A stretch of DNA of 64,000 nucleotides. Source: Acidobacteriaceae bacterium. GTDB lineage: Bacteria > Acidobacteriota > Terriglobia > Terriglobales > Acidobacteriaceae. The stretch is taken from assembly GCA_030039035.1 (NCBI GenBank), contig JASHQQ010000351.1:1-64000 (forward strand). Reading direction: 5' to 3'. Of this stretch, positions 47,146 to 55,034 are shown one piece after another. The stretch's first letter is position 1; each line of letters begins with the position of its first letter. Made by a program: the position numbers and the translations under genes. The notes beneath the pieces are model-generated. The model was not told where the DNA came from. It saw only the letters and a program-made list of their open reading frames with translations, and did not search any database.

Positions 47146-49206
47146 TCAGCTTCGGATCTCTGCCGTCTCGGCGTTCCACTTCATCAGCCGCGAAAGATCG
47201 TTCCCGAGTTCCGGCGAAACGGTCCCATCGCCGGATGGGCCGCGCATCCTGTTCAGTTGGGCGCGATACGCATCAGCGTGGGAGCCAACCATGGCCTGCA
47301 TTCCACGAGTCGTGTGCGCGCTCCATTGCCTGAGAGCGCCTCCGTAACGATGCAGTTCCACCCTGAAGGAATCGCCGAACGCCGCGCGCAGACTGCGCCG
47401 GGCAAGCGCCATTGCCGCGCTCCGCCCCAGCCATCTCCACAGGCGCGCGCCCACCGGCCCGGGAATCGCCGCCATTTCAAATCGGGGCGCATCGCGAAGG
47501 AGGACGCCGGCTTCCTCGAGGGATGGCGCATCCGGCCGGTTCATTTGTTCCGCAATCGCGTTGAGGCCGTCAACCGCCTCCCGGATCGCGCCCCGTGTCC
47601 GCACGAGGGCGCGATCCACATGCTTCTGAATTACGTCCTGAGTCCACTCCGCCAGCACCGGCGATCCGATTCGCCTTGCCGGGCCGGCATGGATGTGGGC
47701 GACGGCCATTTCCGCCAGCTCGTCGACGATCAGCTCCGGCCGCTCGCCCAGCTCAAAGAACGCGTGATCGAGATGAGTGCGCTGCTCGCCGATCTCGCCG
47801 CTGATATGGCGCAGCCTGTCTTCGATTTGCTTCGCATCGACTTCCGGAAGAGCTTCCCGCCTGCTGCTCCGGAGCAGCGTCTCAAGCGTGGAGATCACCG
47901 ACTCGCGCAATGCGCCGATCTTGCGGGCGATGGATGCGTCCCGCAGGCTGCGCGCCTGATGAAACCGGGGAAGCAATTCCTGCCCAAAGAAGCGATCCAC
48001 CAACGTCGCATGACTGGCAAGCGCACTGACCGGCTCAATGTGAATGCCGAGTCCCAGTTCGTTCCGGACCTGGGCTTCAATGTAACCGGTGACTCGTCCA
48101 AGGTCCGGATCCGTCAACAGATCGGACTTGCTCAAAAGGACGAGCGCAGGTATTCCGCCTTCGAGGAGAAGGCGCAGGGTGCCAATATCCTCGTCATTGA
48201 GAGTCGCGCCCGCGTCGATCAGCAGGATGGCAAGGTCACACGCCGGAAGATAGGCCATGGTTTCCGCGGCGCCCCTTCTGGCGAGGGAGCCGAGTCCGGG
48301 GGTGTCCACGAGCACAATGCCCTCGCGCAGACGCGCGGAAGGTACCTCCACCACCGCGCGGATCACGTTGCGTTGATTGCCGGGGTTGCCGTCCTCGCTC
48401 ACGAGGTTCCGGAACCCGTCGATCGACACTTCTTCAGTACGTCCGCTTGCGAAGCCGACCTCGGCGCGCAGCGTGGCGCCGTAGCGCAGCCGTGTTGGAA
48501 CCGCGGTGATCGGGTTGACTCCAACGGGCAGCACATCGGTCCCAAGGAGAGCATTGAGCAGCGACGATTTTCCGCTGCTGACCCGGCCGAACAATGCCAC
48601 CTCAAGGTTGTTGTCCTCCAGACGGGAAGCAAGCGAGGCAATCCGCGAGCGAAACTCGACGAGGCCGTGCCGCGTGACTACAGCTTCAATCGTCTCCAGA
48701 AGCGCGACGTCGCAGCCTGCGTGCTCCAGTTTTTTCAGACGGGATTCGAGACTGGTTCCCAGCTCCTGGCGCAGGTAGCGTTCCATGCTTTGCGCAACGG
48801 AGCGAAGCTCGTGAACCACGCCGTTAAGTTCCTCAGCCACATCGTCGGGAACAACGCCCGAGCCGCGCATGTAGCCCGGCTTCAATTCCTCGATCGCGAT
48901 ATCGATGAACGCAAGGTGGGTGAGAGCGGCGCGTGTCGCCGGAATCCGTGGCGGATCGGGGGCGATTCCCTGCCAGGCGAGAGCGCGCAGAAGCTGTTCG
49001 CGGATGCGGCGAATATGATCCTCCACCACGCGTGTCTGCGCCGGAGTCACATCGACGAGGTGCCTGGGAAACGGGGATTCCGACGCAGTCTCATGGAGAA
49101 CCTGTTCCACTTCGCACAGGAGTTTGTCGATGTAGGAGCAGGTCACGCCCAGCCGCCGGCGCTGGGCATCGTTGAGCTCTCCATGTTGCGGCGTTTCCAT
49201 GCTCAT
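47146..49206 (-). CDS. Dynamin-like GTPase (bacterial DLP), copy 2
   Basis: G1 GRVSSGKSSLLNALLG, VNPITAVPTRLRYG, G3 VDTPGLG, G4 LSKSD; long coiled/helical regions both sides. Confidence 0.85.
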   Translation of the reverse strand: MSMETPQHGELNDAQRRRLGVTCSYIDKLLCEVEQVLHETASESPFPRHLVDVTPAQTRVVEDHIRRIREQLLRALAWQGIAPDPPRIPATRAALTHLAFIDIAIEELKPGYMRGSGVVPDDVAEELNGVVHELRSVAQSMERYLRQELGTSLESRLKKLEHAGCDVALLETIEAVVTRHGLVEFRSRIASLASRLEDNNLEVALFGRVSSGKSSLLNALLGTDVLPVGVNPITAVPTRLRYGATLRAEVGFASGRTEEVSIDGFRNLVSEDGNPGNQRNVIRAVVEVPSARLREGIVLVDTPGLGSLARRGAAETMAYLPACDLAILLIDAGATLNDEDIGTLRLLLEGGIPALVLLSKSDLLTDPDLGRVTGYIEAQVRNELGLGIHIEPVSALASHATLVDRFFGQELLPRFHQARSLRDASIARKIGALRESVISTLETLLRSSRREALPEVDAKQIEDRLRHISGEIGEQRTHLDHAFFELGERPELIVDELAEMAVAHIHAGPARRIGSPVLAEWTQDVIQKHVDRALVRTRGAIREAVDGLNAIAEQMNRPDAPSLEEAGVLLRDAPRFEMAAIPGPVGARLWRWLGRSAAMALARRSLRAAFGDSFRVELHRYGGALRQWSAHTTRGMQAMVGSHADAYRAQLNRMRGPSGDGTVSPELGNDLSRLMKWNAETAEIRS

Positions 49207-49302
49207 TTCCCGAATTCCCGGGTGAAATTCCGCTGACTTGTCCGCAGGGCCGTGACGAATGAAGGCGGCCTCTTCTCCATGACGAATAGCACGATTCCTG
49301 TC

Positions 49303-49740
49303 TCAGTGGACAATCATGACCGGACAATGCGCGTAGCGCAGCACGCGCTCGGAGTTCGATCCGATCATCCAGCGGTGCAGAATCGTGTGGCTGCGCTTGC
49401 CCATCACGATCACGCTGGCTTGCATCTGGTCTGCCATGTGAATGATCTGCTCCGCGGGGTGACCGACGACGATTTCGGTTTCGAGCTCAATCTCCTTCTG
49501 CCTGGCAATTTCCCGGATCGCGACGTAGCTCTTCTCGTATTTCTCGCGCGCGTCGTCGACGACGGCGTGGAACTCGGCGCTTTCCGCCGGTTCGGGAGGG
49601 CGGATCACGGAGATGACGAAGAGTCTGGCTTTAAGATCGCCGGCCATCGACAAGGCAACATTCATGGCGTGCTCGGAATGAGGCGACCGGTCGTAGGCAA
49701 CGAGGATTCTCTGAAATCCGACAAAGACCGTGCTTCCCAT
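49303..49740 (-). CDS. Universal stress protein (UspA family)
   Basis: RILVAYDRSPHSEHAMNVAL...EIVVGHPAEQIIHMADQMQASVIVMGKRSHTILHRWMIGSNSERVLRYAHCPVMIV. Confidence 0.92.
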   Translation of the reverse strand: MGSTVFVGFQRILVAYDRSPHSEHAMNVALSMAGDLKARLFVISVIRPPEPAESAEFHAVVDDAREKYEKSYVAIREIARQKEIELETEIVVGHPAEQIIHMADQMQASVIVMGKRSHTILHRWMIGSNSERVLRYAHCPVMIVH

Positions 49741-49749
49741 CGTTCCCTC

Positions 49750-50967
49750 CTAAGCCTCTTCCGCGGCAGCGGCCTGCTGCGCGGGTTGTTCCGCGGTCCT
49801 GGACGCGTGCGGATGCGTATGGGGAAGAAGATGCCGGGGAAGAAAAAATGCATTGGCGATCATGGTGAGAATCACCGCGCTGGCGATCACCGTTCCCACG
49901 AGAAACGAGTATTGCGCCTGGGTGATGATGTGGTGATTGAGGCCGAAGAGCGAGGAGATGGTGCCGAACGTGAGGCCCGTCGACATCATCAGCGTGTAGT
50001 AGGCTCCCGCGGAACCGTCGTACCGGTGAGCGCGAACGGCGGGATAGACCGCAACGGCCTTCGAGAGCGACTTGGCCATGAAAAGAATCAGCAGAACCAG
50101 GGGAGCGGCAACCAGCGCCGGCACCGATACGAACGATCCGGCACGGATGAAGTAGAACGGCGTGAGCAATCCGAAGGTGAGAGTACGCAGGCGGCGAACG
50201 AGCGCGTGGTCCTTGCCGACGGTGCCGGCGAGCACCATGCCGATGAGGTAGGCGGGGAGAACCGCTTCGCTTCCCGCCCACACGGCCAGTCCGCCGAGCG
50301 CGAACAAAAGGAAGAGAAGATACTTGGCTTCAAGTTCAGACACCCGGCCGCCATATTTCCTGAAGAACCACGGCGTGAGAAACGGAAGGATGGCAAATGC
50401 CGCGGCCGATACACCCACGAAGACCAGCGTCCTGACGGTGAACGGCGAGAAGATCAGGCCGAGCGCGATCACCGTTCCCAGGTCGTTGATGAAGCAGGCG
50501 GCAAGAATCGATTTTCCGTATTCGGTGACGTTGAATCCAAGTTCGAGCATCACGGCATAAACAACGGCAACCGAGGTTGTCGAAAGGGCGACACCCGCAA
50601 GCCAACTGGGCATGATGGACCAGTGCAGGAGGAAACGGGCGATGGCCGTGCAACCAAGGAACGGCCCGAAGAATCCCGCCAGCCCCACGGCCGACGCTTC
50701 ACGCCATTTGGTCCTGAAGATGGCCGGATCCAGCTCCGCGCCGGCCAGAAACGTGAGCACGATGGCGCCCGTTCCGGCGAGAAAGGTGATCCACTGCGTG
50801 TTGCCTTGCAGACCACTGGTGCCCAGCATGACGCCGATGACCAGTTGCGCGACCGTGCCGACCACGATTTCGGAGAGCGCCGTCGAGATCCTGAACCAGA
50901 TCGCGAGCAGCGTGGCGACCAATGCCAATCCCACCCACAAGGCAGAAAGGGCCCATGCGTTTGTCAT
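49750..50967 (-). CDS. Cation:proton antiporter, CPA2/Kef-like
   Basis: About 12 TM segments; SEIVVGTVAQLVIGVMLG, FLAGAELDPAIFRTKWREASAVGLAGFFGPFLG, ALSTTSVAVVYAVMLE, NDLGTVIALGL. Confidence 0.9.
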   Translation of the reverse strand: MTNAWALSALWVGLALVATLLAIWFRISTALSEIVVGTVAQLVIGVMLGTSGLQGNTQWITFLAGTGAIVLTFLAGAELDPAIFRTKWREASAVGLAGFFGPFLGCTAIARFLLHWSIMPSWLAGVALSTTSVAVVYAVMLELGFNVTEYGKSILAACFINDLGTVIALGLIFSPFTVRTLVFVGVSAAAFAILPFLTPWFFRKYGGRVSELEAKYLLFLLFALGGLAVWAGSEAVLPAYLIGMVLAGTVGKDHALVRRLRTLTFGLLTPFYFIRAGSFVSVPALVAAPLVLLILFMAKSLSKAVAVYPAVRAHRYDGSAGAYYTLMMSTGLTFGTISSLFGLNHHIITQAQYSFLVGTVIASAVILTMIANAFFLPRHLLPHTHPHASRTAEQPAQQAAAAEEA

Positions 50968-51012
50968 GGAACCAGGCTCCTTCAGTTGTGTTCAGGGATC
51001 GCTGGCGGGAAT

Positions 51013-51043
51013 GACTCCGCAACAGGATTCCCTGTCAGGAGTC
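51013..51043 (-). promoter_or_regulatory. Candidate expression-platform hairpin overlapping the riboswitch 3' strand
   Basis: Minus strand GACTCC-tga-CAGG-gaat-CCTG-ttgc-GGAGTC: perfect 6-bp plus 4-bp inverted repeats; GACTCC is also the pseudoknot strand. Confidence 0.6.
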
Positions 51044-51140
51044 ATCATCTGCCCGGCCTGTCGACCACCCCGGCGACCTTGACCCGTCGCCGGGATCCCG
51101 AAAGATGCGGGACAGCGGTTAAAGGTGAACTCCCTCACCT
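51031..51140 (-). ncRNA. Fluoride (crcB-motif) riboswitch
   Basis: Minus-strand read: AGGTG-AGGGAGTT-CACCT-TTAACCG-CTGTCC...GGGCAG-ATGATGACTCCTG. P1 AGGTG/CACCT, CTGTCC/GGGCAG stem, pseudoknot GGAGTT/GACTCC, and TGATGACTCCT agree with the crcB consensus as I recall it; located 5' of an antiporter/crcB operon. Confidence 0.85.
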
Positions 51141-51297
51141 CAACGTTGAGTGAATCGTAGGAGCCTGAGCCGCCAAAGTCAAGTAACCACGGAGATACAG
51201 GCTGCCGGTCATTTGAAGGGTCTTAATTCGAAACACCACCCGGCGTGTCGCGCCCAGGCGGACATTCCTTGTGCAGCGATCAACACTCACACGATTC

Positions 51298-53121
51298 TCA
51301 ATGCGCTGTGAGTGCCTGTGCACCCGGCCGGGCCGGTTGCCAAGCCGGTCCACCCTCCTCCCATTGATCGTCGGTGAGCTGCTCGACGTGCGTTCCGTCG
51401 GCGTTCATTACAAAGATTTCGCCATACGGCTGCGGTCCGCCCGTGTAGAGCGCCTCGTCCTTGAATCCCTTGCGCGAGCTGGTGAAGAGCAGCCGCTCAC
51501 CGTCGGGCGACCAGGCCAGATGCGCGTCGATTCCATGCGTGTCGGTGAGCTGCGTCAGGTCCTTGCCATCCGGGCGAATGGTGAAGACCTGAAAATCCTC
51601 GCCGGTTTTTCGGACAAACGCGATGCGGTCTCCCTTCGGCGACCAGATGGGAAAGTTGTCCCACTCAGTAGTGATCTGCAGGGTGGAGCGGTCATCGAGA
51701 TTCATGATGCGCAGGCCCTGTTCGCCGGCGCCCATGGTCCGGTACACGATGCGCTTGCCATCGGGAGAAAATGACGGAAACGCATTGTTGTTCGGCCCCG
51801 CGGTGATGACCCTGAAGCCGGAGCCGTCGGCGTTGATGATGCCCACCTGTGCTCCGCCGTTGACCGGATCGAACGGCTTCTTTTCGCCGATCGAGAAGTC
51901 GAGAAAGGCGGAGAATGCGCCAATGCCGAAGACGAGCTGCCTGCTGTCGGGTGACCATTGCGGAGCGAGAAGGAGGGTGGGGTAGTGCTCCGTGTGGAGG
52001 ATGCGCTGGTTGCCCTCTTCGTCCAGGATCTCCAGTGTGATCGATTCATCCGGATTGGATCGGGTAACCGCCAGATACGCGCCCGTCGGGTCGTATGCCG
52101 GCAACCAGGCGGTCGAGTACAAGTCGAAGTTCGGGTTTCGGCTCCAGAGCCTGACCGGTGCGACAGGGTGTTTGGCGGAGAAGCGACTGTAGACCACCTG
52201 CTTGCCGTCGGGCGACCAGGAAGGGAAACGGATATCGCTCCCGGAAGGACCCTTGCTCCCGTCGGCATAGAACACGCCGTGCGCACTCTTGTCGCGCCGG
52301 AGCCACGCGACCGCGCCGGACGGCAGGACCGACGGCGCCAGCTTGACTCCCGGACCTGCCGGCACGGGTGTCGGCGCGCCGGCGGCAAGATCGATCTTCA
52401 GCAACCGGTCGTCGCCGTCTCCGCTGCCGAAGCGGTTCGACAAGGTATCCTGGGCCGACATGCAATACGCAATCACGCTCGTGCTGTCGGGCAGCCATTT
52501 GGGAGTTCCGCAAAAGCCGCCGTGCCCGGAGATGCGCCTGAGGCCCGTGCCGTCGGGACGGATCACGAAGATATCGACCAGATGAAGCCGCTCCCAGCGT
52601 CCTTTGCCCGGGGGCGCATCGCTCTCGCGGTCGGAAGAGAATGCAATCCATTTTCTGTCCGGCGACCACGCCGGCCGAAAATCTCCGCCCCGCCCCGATG
52701 TGAGCGGCGTTGCTTTGTGCGTGGCCACATCGAGAATCCACAGATTGGCGAATCCGGCAGCGCGCGTCGAAACGAAGACGATCTGCTTCTCGTCGGGAGA
52801 GAAGGCCGCCTGATCGTCGAATGCGGGATCGTCGGTGAGCCGTTCCAGGCCGCTTCCGTCTGGATGCATGCGGAAGAGGTCGGCCGAGCCGTCCCGCTCC
52901 GACGTAAAGGCGATCCAGTCTCCTTTGGGAGACCACGCGGGATTGTAGTTCACCGATCCCGGCTGCGTGATCGCGCGCTCATCTGTGCCGTCGGCGTTGG
53001 CGACGAAGAGGGTTGCCTCGGTCGGCGCGATGCGAACCAGCGCAACGCGATCGGTCGCGCCGCAAATTGCGGACGGGAGTACGAGCCCAACTGCGCACAG
53101 AAAGCCGCGAAAAGGAGACAC
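51298..53121 (-). CDS. TolB-like exported WD40/PD40 beta-propeller protein
   Basis: Signal peptide; repeated WSPKGDWIAFTSERDGSADLFRMHPDGSGLERLT / WSPDGKQVVYSR / FSPDGKRIVYRT blades. Confidence 0.9.
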   Translation of the reverse strand: MSPFRGFLCAVGLVLPSAICGATDRVALVRIAPTEATLFVANADGTDERAITQPGSVNYNPAWSPKGDWIAFTSERDGSADLFRMHPDGSGLERLTDDPAFDDQAAFSPDEKQIVFVSTRAAGFANLWILDVATHKATPLTSGRGGDFRPAWSPDRKWIAFSSDRESDAPPGKGRWERLHLVDIFVIRPDGTGLRRISGHGGFCGTPKWLPDSTSVIAYCMSAQDTLSNRFGSGDGDDRLLKIDLAAGAPTPVPAGPGVKLAPSVLPSGAVAWLRRDKSAHGVFYADGSKGPSGSDIRFPSWSPDGKQVVYSRFSAKHPVAPVRLWSRNPNFDLYSTAWLPAYDPTGAYLAVTRSNPDESITLEILDEEGNQRILHTEHYPTLLLAPQWSPDSRQLVFGIGAFSAFLDFSIGEKKPFDPVNGGAQVGIINADGSGFRVITAGPNNNAFPSFSPDGKRIVYRTMGAGEQGLRIMNLDDRSTLQITTEWDNFPIWSPKGDRIAFVRKTGEDFQVFTIRPDGKDLTQLTDTHGIDAHLAWSPDGERLLFTSSRKGFKDEALYTGGPQPYGEIFVMNADGTHVEQLTDDQWEEGGPAWQPARPGAQALTAH

Positions 53122-53278
53122 GCGCGCTCCAGGTGTTGACTTTCGGATTGGGGAAGGACGGCGTAAAGGCTACCACTCAACCCGGCCGCGGGGCAAGGCG
53201 GCCAAACCATTCCGCCAGCAAGGCGCGGTCACCTCCCTCGCTGCTGCGACAACCCGCACAGCATTGCCCACTTGTCTC

Positions 53279-54961
53279 TCAATAGATGCTGACGTCGGTA
53301 TTCGTCATGCCGACGGTGTAGATGAAATGTTGCGACAAGTCGACTGCCGCGCCAACCAGCGGCGGCGCCGAAGCGATCGGGTAAAAGTCTCCAAACGCGA
53401 CATTCTCGTCGATGAGATCGATGAACAGTCCCATGTGTCCGGCCGGTACGCTGAAGTCCTTCCCGCCGGTGGTGGTCAGCCTTGTGCTTGTCCCCGTCGC
53501 CAGATCGACCAGGCTTACGGCTCCTCCGCCCCAGCCGCGGGTATCGGTAATTCCCGTCACCTGCCAGATGGCGGGGACGGAGTTGACGACCAGCGCGCCG
53601 CCGTAAGCGGTGTCGGCCACAGGCGACTGGTTGTATGGGCCGCCGAGCGGGATCTTGACGCTGGAGAACTTGTAGGTCGCCTTCGACTGTGTGCTGAGCG
53701 GGTGCGAGATGTCGATATAGACGTCCGGTTTGGCCGTGGACGAAGCCTCATCCCAGAAGCCGGTGACAAGGCCGTCGTACGGACCGCCGATTCTGGTGGC
53801 GCTTGCCGAGTGCGCGCCTACTGGAATGGTGTAGACGGATGCCGTAGCCTCGACGTCGTCCTCATTTCCGGCGACTACCGGCACGGTGGCGAACTGGAAG
53901 ATGAGCGTCGAACCGGTCGCGCCGATCCAGCGGTACGACGAATTGGCGGCGACGGCCCCGGTATACAGGAGCCTGGGAGAACCGCCGGTCAGAGGCACCT
54001 GATAAAAACTGCTCGAAGCGGACCCAGGAACGATGTAGTAGAAGTTCGCGCTGTCGGCGATGCCGCCTCCGGTGAGCGGCACCGGAGAAGCGACGGTAGC
54101 GACTGTCGAGAGAGTCAGCGATCTGGAATCGATTCGATACAGGCGGGAAGACCCCGTCAGCCCGAATACCTCAAAATAGACAACGTCCTGGCCGAATTCG
54201 GTGCCGTCTTTGATGGTGGCGTCACCCACCGGAAGGGCCAAAAAGCCGCTCGCCAGCGACTTCGACTCCAGTTGCGCGGAGTAGAGATAGGCCTCGCCGG
54301 TCAATACACCGTATGCGACCGCGCCCTTGAACACGCCGTCGTCGTAAAGAGCATTGAATTGGTACGCGGGCAGCGATGTGATCTCCGGCGCTTTGGATGG
54401 CGAATCGGTGAAGTGCACCACCTGCTGGACTGTCGAGAGACACCCTTCGGCCCCGGCTGTGCCGATCCCAAGAACGACAAAAAGCGAATCCGGTTCCTTG
54501 AGGCTGGTTTGCGCAGAGGCAGCGCCGCAAATCTGCCCCGATGCCGAAGCCAGCGAGAAGCTGCCGATCTGGACCGGCGTGGGAACCGACGAGGTATCGC
54601 TCAGGTTCAGGCCGTAGATGTGAGTTTCGCCGTTGGAGCCGGCCGAGGCGTACATCAGCAGATCGGGCGTGAAGTCGCTCACTGTGCTCCCGTACGCATA
54701 GGCTGCGCCCAGGATCGTGACTGCCCTGGTGGTGATCCATTTCGGCGCCGGCGAGCTGGTGATTTCATTCGAGGCGATCAGAAACAGGCCGTTGCTGCCT
54801 CCCTTTGTTCCCGACTCGGGGTAGGTGAAGTAAGGAATCCAGAATGAGCCGGCGCCGCCGCTGGATGTGTTGGCTGCCCCAAGCGCGCTGACCGTCATAG
54901 CGCCGGATACGGCCACGCACAAAACCGTGGCCCTGATTGCCTTCAGCAATTCCCTGCTCAT
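53279..54961 (-). CDS. Exported hypothetical beta-propeller-like protein
   Basis: MSRELLKAIRATVLCVAVSGAMTVSALGA signal; Ser/Thr/Gly-rich beta repeats; ATG at 54961. Confidence 0.65.
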   Translation of the reverse strand: MSRELLKAIRATVLCVAVSGAMTVSALGAANTSSGGAGSFWIPYFTYPESGTKGGSNGLFLIASNEITSSPAPKWITTRAVTILGAAYAYGSTVSDFTPDLLMYASAGSNGETHIYGLNLSDTSSVPTPVQIGSFSLASASGQICGAASAQTSLKEPDSLFVVLGIGTAGAEGCLSTVQQVVHFTDSPSKAPEITSLPAYQFNALYDDGVFKGAVAYGVLTGEAYLYSAQLESKSLASGFLALPVGDATIKDGTEFGQDVVYFEVFGLTGSSRLYRIDSRSLTLSTVATVASPVPLTGGGIADSANFYYIVPGSASSSFYQVPLTGGSPRLLYTGAVAANSSYRWIGATGSTLIFQFATVPVVAGNEDDVEATASVYTIPVGAHSASATRIGGPYDGLVTGFWDEASSTAKPDVYIDISHPLSTQSKATYKFSSVKIPLGGPYNQSPVADTAYGGALVVNSVPAIWQVTGITDTRGWGGGAVSLVDLATGTSTRLTTTGGKDFSVPAGHMGLFIDLIDENVAFGDFYPIASAPPLVGAAVDLSQHFIYTVGMTNTDVSIY

Positions 54962-55034
54962 TTTCGACCTCCCCTTGTGTTGGCTTACCGGGAATAGTGC
55001 GCCTTCGACCACATGTCGTGTCAAGCTATTCCAA

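Noticed and set aside
47035-49236. 733-aa plus-strand ORF
   Set aside because: Shadow of the minus-strand dynamin-like GTPase; His/Arg/Gly-rich with no motif.
49252-51153. 633-aa plus-strand ORF
   Set aside because: Antisense to the antiporter, USP and riboswitch; charged, low-complexity shadow translation.
52967-54847. 626-aa plus-strand ORF
   Set aside because: Antisense to the exported propeller-like gene; Arg/Gly-rich shadow.
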